DNA from: CAYWNA01 sp964459305
GTDB lineage: Bacteria; Planctomycetota; Planctomycetia; Pirellulales; Pirellulaceae
DNA: 47,066 bases
Reading direction: 5' to 3'
Assembly: GCA_964459305.1 (NCBI GenBank)
Contig: CAYWNA010000088.1
Coordinates: 1-47,066 of the forward strand
Part shown: positions 9,518-18,320 of the stretch, in pieces
Numbering within the stretch: position 1 is the first letter of the stretch
Layout of the letters: each line of letters begins with the position of its first letter
Program-made: the position numbers and the translations under genes
Notes under the pieces: generated by a model
The model's database searches: none
The model's input: only the letters and a program-made list of their open reading frames with translations
Told to the model about the DNA's origin: nothing

Positions 9518-12061
9518 ATGGTAATCACCGACACAACATTGGTCCCGGGCGTCCGCGTAAATCAGCTCGCCGAAGAATTGAGGGCCTTCTGTGCGAGGAA
9601 GAACGGCTACTGGCATACGGTGCCGGTTGCCGTTCTGCTCTTGATCAGAATCGGACTATTCCCCCAACTCGCGCTGGGTGATCCGTTGGAGCCAGCGGAG
9701 ATTATCTTTGCCGTGCGACAGGCCGGCTTGGGAGGCCATTGGTACGAGAACTTTGGGTACTATGCATTCGATGAGAATCACAAGGTCTATGGGGCCCAGG
9801 GGCGGCTGTGCCGATTGAACCTGCGGAGCGGTGAACTGACCGTGCTGCTGGACGACCCCGAAGGCGCTGTTCGCGACCCGCAAGTGCACTACGACGCTCG
9901 GAAGGTATTGTTCTCGTATCGGAAACGCGGATCGGATCACTTTCACTTGTACGAGATCGACGTCAACGGCAGCGGGCTGCGGCAACTGACCGCGGGACTT
10001 CACGACGATATCGAACCGACTTATCTGCCCGACGGCCGCATCATGTTTTGCTCCAGTCGCTGTAATCGCTGGGTGCCGTGTTGGTACACGCCTGTGGCAA
10101 TCCTGCATTGCTGTGACGCGGACGGAGGAAACGTCCGTCCGATTTCGGGCAACATCGAACACGATAACACGCCATGGCCCATGCCCGATGGCCGCGTCAT
10201 CTACGAGCGGTGGGAGTACGTGGACCGAAGCCGCGTCTCGTTCCACCATCTTTGGACTGCGAACCCCGACGGTAGCGGGCAGATGGTGTACTACGGGAAC
10301 ATGCACCCCGGAACTCTGATGATTGACGCCAAACCGATTCCGGCGACCGGAGGCGAGGTGGTAGCGGTGTTCTCTCCCGGACACGGCCGAAAGGAACACG
10401 CCGGGGCCATCACCATCGTGACGCCGAAGACCGGCCCGGACGATTTGGGCTCGGTGCGTCAGATTAGCCAAGGGGCCGATTTCCGGGATCCCTATCCGCT
10501 GTCGAATGATCGCTTCTTGGCTGCCCGGGGACCGACGATCTTGCTGATGGACGGAAAGGGACAAACCCGCGAACTCTTTCGGCTGCCGCCTGCATGGTCC
10601 AAGGCCGGTGCGGAGTGCCATGAGCCTGCCCCACTGGTGACCAGATCGCGTGAACCGGTGATTCCACCGCGCGCGGACTGGCGCGAGCGGACCGGTCGGC
10701 TCGTGCTGGAGGATATCTATGCCGGCCGACGGATGGAAGGCGTTCGCCGCGGCGAAATCAAGAACCTGTTGATTCTGGAAACACTCCCGAAACCGATCAA
10801 CTACAGCGGCAAAATGCCTCCAATCAGTTACGGCGGGAGCTATATGCTGGAACGCGTCCTGGGCACCGTGCCCGTGGAACCGGACGGATCGGCCTACATG
10901 GAAGTGCCGGCAATGCGTCCTCTGTTTTTTGTGGCGCTGGACAAACACAACAATTCGGTCAAGCGAATGCACAGTTTTCTGACCGTGATGCCCGGTGAGA
11001 CGACCGGATGCATCGGTTGCCACGAACAGCGGACGCGCTCGACGTTCAATCCCGGCCAAAGCATCGTCCAAGCATTGGCGCGGCCGCCAAGCAAGATTGC
11101 ACCGATTCCAGGCGTCCCTGAAGTTTTCGACTTTCCGCGAGATATTCAGCCCATTCTCGACAGACATTGCGTCGAATGCCACGACTACGACCGGCGCGAG
11201 GGCCGAGTGATTCTGACCGGCGATCGTGGCCCGATTTACTCGCACAGCTACTATACCCTAACGGCCTTGGGCTTTGTCTCCGATGGCCGTGATCGGGTGC
11301 GAACGAACCATCCTCCCCGATCCATCGGCACGTCGGCAAGTCCGCTGATGAAGATGATCGACGGGAGTCACTACGACGCCAAGCTGACACCTCACGAGCA
11401 AGATAAGATCCGGTATTGGATCGAGTCGGCGGCCGCCTATCCCGGAACCTACGCGGCACTGGGCACTGGAATGATTGGCGGTTTTCCCAAGAGTAAACTG
11501 GATAGATCGACCCGCCAATGGCCCAGTTCCATCGCGGCAGCCGAAGCGATCAAGCGTCGGTGCAGCGGTTGCCACGACGCGTCCATGCCGCTTCCCAAGT
11601 ACCTTTCCGACAATCTGGGTCTGGTGCTCTCGAATCCGGATTTCAGTGACGTGCGGGTCCGCTTCTCTCGACATCTCTTCTTCAACCTCTCGCGCCCCGA
11701 AAAGTCACTGATCCTTCTCGCGCCTCTAGCACGCGTAGCCGGTGGCCTGGGCCTCTGCAGGCATCGCGGGCAAGATGGCAAGCCGGACACGGCAGTTGCC
11801 GTCTTCAACGACGACACCGACGCTGATTATCAGCGGATTCTAACGCTCTGCCGCGACGGCAAGAGACATCTGGAGGCGATCAAACGCTTTGACATGCCGG
11901 GGTTCCGTCCTACCGACTCGTACGTTCGCGAAATGAAGAGATACGGGGTCCTTCCGGCAAGCATGGCCGACGACGCGATGATCGATGTCTACAAGACGGA
12001 TCGTGCCTACTGGCGTTCGCTCTGGTGGCCAACCAAGCGTCAACTCGGCTCCGGCGGTTGA
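9518..12061 (+). CDS. Secreted PD40 propeller protein with three CxxCH motifs (hydrazine-synthase-alpha-like)
   Basis: An 847-residue protein with a hydrophobic segment near residues 31-50 (VPVAVLLLIRIGLFPQLALG) that probably exports it. Residues ~65-330 contain Tol/PD40 propeller repeats (YARK-like DPQVHYDARKVLFS, DIEPTYLPDGRIMFCSSRCN, HDNTPWPMPDGRVIY). This arrangement resembles the middle region of hydrazine synthase alpha and its many non-anammox planctomycete relatives. Three c-haem binding motifs are visible: CIGCH (498-502), CVECH (551-555) and CSGCH (682-686). It is therefore probably a periplasmic multihaem electron-transfer or redox enzyme of unknown substrate. No beta or gamma partner subunit lies nearby, so true hydrazine synthesis is unlikely. 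The long N-terminal region before the hydrophobic stretch makes the exact start uncertain. Confidence 0.85.
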   Translation: MVITDTTLVPGVRVNQLAEELRAFCARKNGYWHTVPVAVLLLIRIGLFPQLALGDPLEPAEIIFAVRQAGLGGHWYENFGYYAFDENHKVYGAQGRLCRLNLRSGELTVLLDDPEGAVRDPQVHYDARKVLFSYRKRGSDHFHLYEIDVNGSGLRQLTAGLHDDIEPTYLPDGRIMFCSSRCNRWVPCWYTPVAILHCCDADGGNVRPISGNIEHDNTPWPMPDGRVIYERWEYVDRSRVSFHHLWTANPDGSGQMVYYGNMHPGTLMIDAKPIPATGGEVVAVFSPGHGRKEHAGAITIVTPKTGPDDLGSVRQISQGADFRDPYPLSNDRFLAARGPTILLMDGKGQTRELFRLPPAWSKAGAECHEPAPLVTRSREPVIPPRADWRERTGRLVLEDIYAGRRMEGVRRGEIKNLLILETLPKPINYSGKMPPISYGGSYMLERVLGTVPVEPDGSAYMEVPAMRPLFFVALDKHNNSVKRMHSFLTVMPGETTGCIGCHEQRTRSTFNPGQSIVQALARPPSKIAPIPGVPEVFDFPRDIQPILDRHCVECHDYDRREGRVILTGDRGPIYSHSYYTLTALGFVSDGRDRVRTNHPPRSIGTSASPLMKMIDGSHYDAKLTPHEQDKIRYWIESAAAYPGTYAALGTGMIGGFPKSKLDRSTRQWPSSIAAAEAIKRRCSGCHDASMPLPKYLSDNLGLVLSNPDFSDVRVRFSRHLFFNLSRPEKSLILLAPLARVAGGLGLCRHRGQDGKPDTAVAVFNDDTDADYQRILTLCRDGKRHLEAIKRFDMPGFRPTDSYVREMKRYGVLPASMADDAMIDVYKTDRAYWRSLWWPTKRQLGSGG

Positions 12062-12388
12062 ATGGGAGCTTATTATGAGTTGTGACAAGAGCCACCTCAA
12101 CGCTAACCGCCTCCGCTCAATGTCCTAAGAATCAAGGCTCAATCCACGTACCCTAAGTTCGATCCGGACACAGGATTTCCGGCGGCACGTAGTGCGAACG
12201 GTCCGTAAGAGCGGGATTTGGGCATGGTCCGGCCTCGACTTTCTAGAATGCTCTAACTCCCGATGACTGCGTGGATTAAGCTCTGTTGCTAGTCAGTAAC
12301 TGGCTGGTCTGTAGTCCCGTAATCGTTGCTCGTCGGTCTTCCTGCAACTAGGATGAAACTGATAGTCCCTCACCCGAGAAAGGTCACA
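12062..12388. other. Gene-free spacer before the GHKL ATPase
   Basis: About 325 bases. I see no protein-like frame and no strong palindrome. An upstream in-frame TTG (12326) and ATG (12353) could in principle extend the following gene, but the added residues look non-conserved. Confidence 0.4.
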
Positions 12389-14182
12389 ATGCCTAATCGG
12401 AAGACTGAATCTCCGAAAAGAAAAACGAACACTGGCGTGCTTCAAATCGGCGATCAGTGGAATGCCATCAGTATCATCGCTCAGTCACAGACGCATCCCC
12501 TGAAGGCCGTCTGCGAGTTGGTCGAGAATGCGATTGATGCTCGGGCGAGAAACATCGATATCGTTCGCCGTAGAACAAACGACCAAATCATGTTGGAGGT
12601 GGCTGACGATGGTCACGGTGTGCAGTTGGACCAGGATGGACGGCCCCACTTCGGCCACATTGCCACGCACATTTGCGATTCGATGAAACGGCGACTATCA
12701 CGTCGTTTGCGAAATGGTGTCCATGGGGAGTTTGGCATTGGTCTGTTGAGTTTTTGGAGTCTCGGTCATCAGCTTCGTATGATCGCCAGCGACCGCGATG
12801 GAAGGCCTCACGAACTGGTTCTAAATCGCGGCGAGCAGAGCTACGCCGTTTCCCCCGTGCGGGGGAAATTTGCCGTGGGCGGCACGCAGATCATTGTTGG
12901 CCCGCTTTTGGAGCCAACGCGTAAGATGGTTACTGGAGAGAAGTTGCGACGCTACTTGGCGAACGAACTTCGCGATCGAATTCGGACCAGCTCCGTGCGA
13001 ATTCAGATTGCGGACAGAATCTCACGCAAGCAATTGGTTGTTACGCCGCGTGAATTTCAGGGCAACAGGCTGGACGAATTGAAGGGCATCTCGACGCCGC
13101 ACGGCAAGCTGACTGTCGAATTGTATTTGCGTTTGCCAGCCAACAATCACCAAGAAACGAGAGTCGCGGTTTGCAAGGATGGCACGCGAGTGCTTCGGGA
13201 TATCACCGAGTTGATTCCGTTCGATCGTTCGCCTTGGAATGATGGGCGATTGGAAGGAATCCTTGATTTTCCTGCACTCAACCTTGCTCCCGGAACTCGA
13301 GAAGGTGTCGTGCCCGACGAGCGGTGTGAAGCGTTTATCGAGGCCGTTCACCGCATCGAACCGGCAGTGACGAAAGCCATCGAACGGCGCGACCAAGCGG
13401 AATCGGCAATCGCGAACCGACAGATTCTGCGACAGGTAAAACGAGCGTTCTTGACGGCGTTGCGCGAGTTACCGGAAGATCAATACCTATTCTTCGATGT
13501 GCCGTGTCCCGCGAGGAGGTCTCGCGCCGCGGGGTCGGGCAACCGAAAGTCGGCAACACAAAAGGCGGCCGCTCGAACGAAAAGAGAAACAGTCGCGGAT
13601 GCGTTACCTTTTCAACCGAGTCAACTTGATGCTGCCGTGATCACCCCGCGAAACGCTCGACGTCGACCCACGGGCGAATGCGTGCTGATGGCAAAAGCAC
13701 TCGACGGGCGAGGGGAACCATTGAACGATCGCGTGCACTACAGATGGCGCATCGTCGAAGGCGAGGGATGTTTGAAAGACATCGAAGGCGCACGATGTAC
13801 CGTCTCGGCGCACGAGCCAAATCGTGTCGTTGTCGAAGTCAAAGCCGACAAGGGTATCCGGACCACGGCCGACCAGGTTGCCGTCAAATTCATTGAGCAC
13901 GACGACGATTACGGCTCCGCCCACGGTCTACCGTCGTATCGGTTGCAGGCGGAACCAAGTCAAACATGGCGATCCCGTTATGATGTGAAAAGGAACGAGA
14001 TCATTATCAACTCGGCGCATCGTGATTTCTTGGCCAGCAGAGCTACCATGGCCAAACACCGCCGGTACATCGGCAAGCTCTACGCAAAAGAAGTGGTCCT
14101 GTTGAACTTCCCACACGAATCGTCAAGCGAAGCAATGGAACGATTGATTGAAGTCATCGTGCGTACAGAAGACTCGCTTTAA
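12389..14182 (+). CDS. Stand-alone GHKL-type ATPase with C-terminal Ig-like region
   Basis: A 597-residue cytoplasmic protein from the ATG at 12389, chosen for the purine-rich GAGAAAGG at 12376-12383. The N-terminal ATP-binding fold shows the N box (ELVENAIDA, E46/N47), the G1 box (ADDGHG, D74/G75/G77) and the G2 box (GEFGIG, 113-118). An S5-like segment with TSSVRIQIADR follows, as in the HSP90/MutL/MORC group. Residues ~350-410 form a helical region (AIERRDQAESAIANRQILRQ). Near 450-530 there is a beta-rich module (YRWRIVEGEGCLKDIEGARC), then a helical C-terminus. No histidine-kinase dimerisation domain or MutL endonuclease motif is visible. Related lone ATPases are known from DNA-repair and restriction-type systems; the function here is unknown. 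Confidence 0.82.
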   Translation: MPNRKTESPKRKTNTGVLQIGDQWNAISIIAQSQTHPLKAVCELVENAIDARARNIDIVRRRTNDQIMLEVADDGHGVQLDQDGRPHFGHIATHICDSMKRRLSRRLRNGVHGEFGIGLLSFWSLGHQLRMIASDRDGRPHELVLNRGEQSYAVSPVRGKFAVGGTQIIVGPLLEPTRKMVTGEKLRRYLANELRDRIRTSSVRIQIADRISRKQLVVTPREFQGNRLDELKGISTPHGKLTVELYLRLPANNHQETRVAVCKDGTRVLRDITELIPFDRSPWNDGRLEGILDFPALNLAPGTREGVVPDERCEAFIEAVHRIEPAVTKAIERRDQAESAIANRQILRQVKRAFLTALRELPEDQYLFFDVPCPARRSRAAGSGNRKSATQKAAARTKRETVADALPFQPSQLDAAVITPRNARRRPTGECVLMAKALDGRGEPLNDRVHYRWRIVEGEGCLKDIEGARCTVSAHEPNRVVVEVKADKGIRTTADQVAVKFIEHDDDYGSAHGLPSYRLQAEPSQTWRSRYDVKRNEIIINSAHRDFLASRATMAKHRRYIGKLYAKEVVLLNFPHESSSEAMERLIEVIVRTEDSL

Positions 14183-14287
14183 GATTCAGAAGCTCTCCGT
14201 GCAAAGTCTCACGCCCGCGCAACAGCCGGTGGACCTCGTCATCGTCGGGGAATGAGATGTGGGCAAATGGCGAAACGTGCGTGAATG

Positions 14288-14412
14288 CTATACCACCCGC
14301 GTCCAGGATTGAGGCTTTACGTAGCCGAAGTCGCCAGACTTTGGTCTGCGTAGGGAAAAGCCAAAGTCTGGCGAGTTCGGCTATAGGTCAGACTTGTCCG
14401 CGGTTGGTATAG
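14288..14412. repeat. 125-bp nested palindrome (MITE/REP-like)
   Basis: Outer arms CTATACCA (14288-14295) and TGGTATAG (14405-14412) enclose inner 23-bp arms at 14322-14344 and 14361-14383, which differ at one base. The inner arm contains AGCCGAAGTCGCCAGACTTT. The element sits in the 391-bp gap between the GHKL ATPase and the DUF1549 gene, where no gene is visible. A half copy of the inner sequence occurs near 37888 (AACTCTGGCGAGTTCGGCT), so this is a dispersed family. Confidence 0.72.
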
Positions 14413-14573
14413 AGAGACTCCGAAGACGATGGGTGCGGCAGTCGGTTAGCCCGTATCTGGGGTGTCCCTCAGCCGCCGCTGATCGATGGACAGGCACGCT
14501 GGGGCGCTGGTACAATGATCCCTTTGGCTTGAAGGCCGGATTGGCTTCAGTTTGACCGTAGAGCGAGGTTCGG

Positions 14574-16628
14574 ATGGTCTCTGACCCAAGAAAAACAGAA
14601 GGCGGCGGTTTTCAACTCGATGTCGGCCAATCCCCAGCGCGACACACCAAGCACAAGCGGAGGAAGAAGAATTCGGCTTTGCTCGTCTGGGGGTCGGTAG
14701 GCGCGATTCTTGGATTCGTCGTGATCTTGGTAGGACTCGTATGGGCGCTGCTGCCGGGTGATCCTGGCTCCCTGACGATCCCGGAGATTTCTGATCAGGT
14801 AGTCACGCAGGGCGAGGTGTGTCGGCTGCAGATTCCCATTCGTCTCAAGGGGCGTGAGCCAGGACAACTGAAATACAGCCTCAGTGAGGCCCCGTCCGAT
14901 GCGACGATCGATGCGAAGACGGGGGACTTCAGCTGGTCTATTGCCGAGACTCACAAACCGGGCACGTACCTGGTGAACGTCAAGGTGATTGACGCCGGGC
15001 CGCCGCCGCTCAGCGACAAGCGGACCTTCGCAGTCCGGATTGACAGGAAGGAGCCCCCGGCTGGCCCAACCCTAACCACGATGGATGGCAAATTCGACCT
15101 GCCGGAAGTGGAGGGGTTCAATAGCCCGAATGAAAAAGGGAATCCATTTGATATCGAGGGAGATCTGACTCCCAAAGGCAAGATCGACGAGCTCGTGTTC
15201 GCCAAGTTGAAGGAGTTGGAAATCGAGCCGGCTGCCATGTGTTCCGATGGGGTCTTCCTCCGACGGGTCTATTTCGATGCCATCGGCACGCTGCCCACGG
15301 CCGAGGAGGCGGTGAGCTTTCTGGACGATACGGACCCCAACAAGCGCTCGGTGCTGATCGACCAACTGCTCGAGCGGCCGGAGTTCGCCGACTACTTGGC
15401 GATGAAGTGGTGCGACCTGCTGCGGTGCAAGGCCGAGTTTCCAATCAACCTCTGGCCCAATGGCGCCCAGGCGTACCACCGTTGGATTCGGACTTCGATC
15501 GAGGAGGACATGCCCTACGACCAGTTCGTCCGGGAGTTGCTCACCGCCTGCGGCAGCAATTTCCGTACGCCGCAGGTCAACTTCTTTCGGGCTCTGCAAA
15601 GTAAGGAACCGGAGGCCATCGCTAAGGCGGTCGCCCTGGCGTTCATGGGAGTGCGGGCCGAGAATTGGCCGGAAGAGCGATTGGCGGGCATGGCCGTCTT
15701 CTTCTCGCAGGTCGGGTTCAAGCCCACGCGCGAATGGAAGGAAACGATCGTCGTCTACGACCCTCACTCAACCAAGCCCCCCGAGGAGGGCCCGCCGCCT
15801 GTGGCGGTCTTTCCCAACGGTGCCAAGCCGGAGTTTCCCCCGGGGAAGGATCCACGGGAAGTGTTTGCCGATTGGTTGATCGACGCCAAGAACCCGTGGT
15901 TTACCCGGCACATCGTAAACCGGGTGTGGTACTGGCTGATGGGGCGCGGCATCGTTCATGAGGCGGACGACATTCGGCCCGGCAATCCGCCGCAGAACCT
16001 GGAACTGTTGAACCACCTGGCCGACGAGTTGGTTCAGGCCGACTACGATTTGAAGCACATCTACCGCTCGATTCTCAATTCCACAGCCTATCAGCTCTCC
16101 TGCATTCCTAAGAGCGAGGGCCCCGAGCCCGCGGCCAATTTCGCCTGCTATACGCTGCGCCGGCTGGAAGCGGAGGTGCTACTGGATGCCATTTGCCAGA
16201 TCACGGGAACGACGGAAAGCTATTCCAGCATGATTCCCGAACCCTTTACTTTCATTCCAGAGAAACAGCGCTCGATCAAGCTTCCGGATGGAAGCATCAC
16301 CAGCAGCGTGTTGGAGATATTCGGGCGTCCGCCACGCGATACGGGCCTGGAGTCGGAGCGCAACAACCGCTTCACGGCTGCCCAAGCGCTGCACCTGCTG
16401 AATTCCACCCATATCCTGAACAAGATCCGCAAAGGGCCCAAGATCCAGGAACTGCTGACGTCTGGCGATCCGGAACTGTTGGCCGATACCCTATATTTGA
16501 CGATACTCTCGCGTCCGCCGACCCCCGGAGAGCGGGCCGATTTCGGCTGGCAGTGTAACTCGCACCGAGGCTCGGAGAATCTGGTGTGGGCGCTGATCAA
16601 TAGCGAAGAGTTCCTGTTTCGGCATTGA
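14574..16628 (+). CDS. DUF1549/DUF1553 protein with N-terminal membrane anchor and cadherin-like domain
   Basis: 684 residues. GAGCGAGG at 14561-14568 precedes the ATG. Basic residues (KHKRRKKN) and one transmembrane segment (LLVWGSVGAILGFVVILVGL) anchor it near residues 35-60. An Ig/cadherin-like module follows (EGQVCRL-type VTQGEVCRLQIPIRL, PGTYLVNVKVID). DUF1549 occupies about 205-360 (DGVFLRRVYFDAIGTLPT, FADYLAMKWCDLLR, DMPYDQFVRELLTA). DUF1553 occupies about 430-680 (WFTRHIVNRVWYWLMGRGIV, HIYRSILNSTAYQLS). Many homologues carry a planctomycete cytochrome c domain first; here no CxxCH is present. The biochemical role of the family is not established. It is always found next to a DUF1501 gene, as here. 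Confidence 0.9.
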   Translation: MVSDPRKTEGGGFQLDVGQSPARHTKHKRRKKNSALLVWGSVGAILGFVVILVGLVWALLPGDPGSLTIPEISDQVVTQGEVCRLQIPIRLKGREPGQLKYSLSEAPSDATIDAKTGDFSWSIAETHKPGTYLVNVKVIDAGPPPLSDKRTFAVRIDRKEPPAGPTLTTMDGKFDLPEVEGFNSPNEKGNPFDIEGDLTPKGKIDELVFAKLKELEIEPAAMCSDGVFLRRVYFDAIGTLPTAEEAVSFLDDTDPNKRSVLIDQLLERPEFADYLAMKWCDLLRCKAEFPINLWPNGAQAYHRWIRTSIEEDMPYDQFVRELLTACGSNFRTPQVNFFRALQSKEPEAIAKAVALAFMGVRAENWPEERLAGMAVFFSQVGFKPTREWKETIVVYDPHSTKPPEEGPPPVAVFPNGAKPEFPPGKDPREVFADWLIDAKNPWFTRHIVNRVWYWLMGRGIVHEADDIRPGNPPQNLELLNHLADELVQADYDLKHIYRSILNSTAYQLSCIPKSEGPEPAANFACYTLRRLEAEVLLDAICQITGTTESYSSMIPEPFTFIPEKQRSIKLPDGSITSSVLEIFGRPPRDTGLESERNNRFTAAQALHLLNSTHILNKIRKGPKIQELLTSGDPELLADTLYLTILSRPPTPGERADFGWQCNSHRGSENLVWALINSEEFLFRH

Positions 16629-16676
16629 GGGCGTGTCCCGGAATTTCCAGAATGGGTTCTTGTGATTCGATTCGTG

Positions 16677-16742
16677 GTAGCGAAATTCGCAAGGATCCCG
16701 ATGATTCTTCTGTTTTGTCGGAAGTCTTGCGACTTCCGCTAC
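16677..16742. repeat. REP-like inverted repeat between DUF1553 and DUF1501 genes
   Basis: Left arm GTAGCGAAATTCGCAAG (16677-16693) pairs with CTTGCGACTTCCGCTAC (16726-16742), with two mismatches in 17. The ends GTAGC...GCTAC and the core TTCCGCTACGA recur at 18258-18309, so both belong to one repeat family. Confidence 0.6.
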
Positions 16743-16815
16743 GAATATTGAGACATACGTAGAGATACCGGCTTGATTGGCCGCTCGTGAACGGCTGAAT
16801 AATAGGAGAGGTAAT

Positions 16816-18231
16816 ATGAGTGCGAAACGCGATTCGATCGTCCCCGGTTCAAGTGACGGGCAGGTTACCCGCCGCGAAGCGCTCAAACGCGGGGTTCTTG
16901 GGTCGGCCGGTCTCCTGATGGCCGAGCGACTGAGTGCCGGCGCCGAGCCAGCCACACCAGCCCCGGCCAAAAAGCCCATCGCACCGGCTCAGGCCAAAGA
17001 ACCCGCCGCCGCCCCGCCCCAGGCAAAGGCCAAGGCGTGCATTCAGATCTGGATGTGGGGCGGTCCGCCCCATACCGACACATTCGATCCCAAGCCGGAC
17101 GCGGGCGAGGATTTTACAGGGCCGTTGAAGGGAGCTCTGGAGACCAATGTCAAAGGAATCCGGGTCGGTACATTGATTCCTGAATTGGCCAAACTGGCCG
17201 ACAAGTACTCGATCATCCGCTCCATGACGCACGGCGTGTTCGGTCACGAGACGGCCTCCTACATGACGCAGACCGGTCGGATGCCCGGTGGCCGGCTCGT
17301 CTACCCCGCCGTTGGCGCCGTGGTCGCGGCCTTCAAGGGCTTCGAAGAGGGATCGGAGAGCTTGATTCCACCCTACATCGTGCTGACCCAGCCCCAGGGC
17401 CGGTTTTCGGAAGCCGGTTTCATGGGGATCCGCTACAAGCCCTTCGCCACCGGCGGCGACCCAAACGCCTACCGGTTCGCCGTGGAGGGGATCGTCGCCC
17501 CGGGCATCTCCGACGACCAGCAGCGGCAGCGCCGCGACTTGCTCCAGAGAGTCAACACGCTCGGCGGATTCCTGAAAGACGATCCGCAGTTGTTGGCCAC
17601 CAAAGAGGCCAAGGACAAGGCGTATGATCTGATCTTGGGCGACGCAGGCAAGGTCTTCGATCTCTCGGAAGAGGAGGAAGAACTCAGGGCCCGCTACGGC
17701 CGCAGCACGTTCGGACAGTCCTGCCTGGTCGCCCGCCGGCTGATCGAGAAGGGAGTGAAGTTCGTCACGATCAACTACGGCGGTTGGGACACGCACAAGG
17801 ATCATTTCCCGACGGTGCGCCGGAAGCTGCCGGAAATGGACAAAGGCATGGCCACGCTAATTTCGGATCTGGAGGAACATGGGCTGCTGGAAAGCACCAT
17901 CGTTTGGTGGATCGGCGAATTCGGCCGTTCGCCAAAAGTCGACTGGAAATCGCCCTGGAATGGCGGACGCCATCACTACGGTCACGTTTTCTCCACGGTC
18001 GTGGCGGGCGGTGGATTCAAGGGTGGGCAGGTGGTCGGATCCTCCACTGCCAAAGGCGAACACGTCCAGGATCGGCCCGTCTATCCCTGCGATCTCATCA
18101 CCACCATGTACGGGTTGCTCGGTATCGATCCTGAAGCCGGCCTGCCGCATCCGATGGGCGATTTCGTCCGGGCAACCCCCAGCGCCGATGAAGGGTTGAA
18201 AATGGGCGGCCCGGTTAATGAACTCATATAG
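16816..18231 (+). CDS. DUF1501 (sulfatase-like fold) protein with Tat-type signal
   Basis: 471 residues from the ATG at 16816, which follows the strong Shine-Dalgarno AGGAGAGG at 16804-16811; an upstream in-frame ATG at 16777 has no such site. The N-terminus reads TRREALKRGVLGSAGLLMAE, a twin-arginine export signal, then an Ala/Pro/Lys-rich linker. The body shows the family hallmarks IQIWMWGGPPHTDTFDPK, YSIIRSMTHGVFGHETASYM, FVTINYGGWDTHKDH and STIVWWIGEFGRSPK. DUF1501 has the alkaline-phosphatase/sulfatase superfamily fold; the substrate is unknown. It is the usual partner of the DUF1549/DUF1553 protein upstream. Confidence 0.92.
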   Translation: MSAKRDSIVPGSSDGQVTRREALKRGVLGSAGLLMAERLSAGAEPATPAPAKKPIAPAQAKEPAAAPPQAKAKACIQIWMWGGPPHTDTFDPKPDAGEDFTGPLKGALETNVKGIRVGTLIPELAKLADKYSIIRSMTHGVFGHETASYMTQTGRMPGGRLVYPAVGAVVAAFKGFEEGSESLIPPYIVLTQPQGRFSEAGFMGIRYKPFATGGDPNAYRFAVEGIVAPGISDDQQRQRRDLLQRVNTLGGFLKDDPQLLATKEAKDKAYDLILGDAGKVFDLSEEEEELRARYGRSTFGQSCLVARRLIEKGVKFVTINYGGWDTHKDHFPTVRRKLPEMDKGMATLISDLEEHGLLESTIVWWIGEFGRSPKVDWKSPWNGGRHHYGHVFSTVVAGGGFKGGQVVGSSTAKGEHVQDRPVYPCDLITTMYGLLGIDPEAGLPHPMGDFVRATPSADEGLKMGGPVNELI

Positions 18232-18257
18232 TCCCGGAGCACACCATGAGAGTACCA

Positions 18258-18309
18258 GTAGCCGAGCTCGCAAGAGTTCGGGAGCACGAAGTCTCACGAC
18301 TTCCGCTAC
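18258..18309. repeat. REP-like double hairpin in the leader of the PPC gene
   Basis: Two small hairpins lie between short outer arms GTAGC (18258-18262) and GCTAC (18305-18309). The first is CCGAGCTC/GAGTTCGG (18262-18269/18274-18281) and the second is GAAGTC/GACTTC (18288-18293/18298-18303). The element is read through by the longest open frame of the next gene, which is why that frame's first 25 residues look non-natural. Confidence 0.55.
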
Positions 18310-18320
18310 GACCAGTTGGT

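Noticed and set aside
9656..11245. 529-codon minus-strand frame opposite the PD40/haem gene
   Set aside because: Antisense shadow; composition is Arg/His/Val-rich without motifs, while the plus strand has CxxCH and propeller repeats.
9518..12061. Functional hydrazine synthase alpha subunit
   Set aside because: No beta/gamma subunits or other anammox genes in the window; related proteins are common in non-anammox planctomycetes.
12062..12325. Possible small RNA or tRNA upstream of the GHKL gene
   Set aside because: No cloverleaf, no strong stem and no promoter/terminator pair could be recognised.
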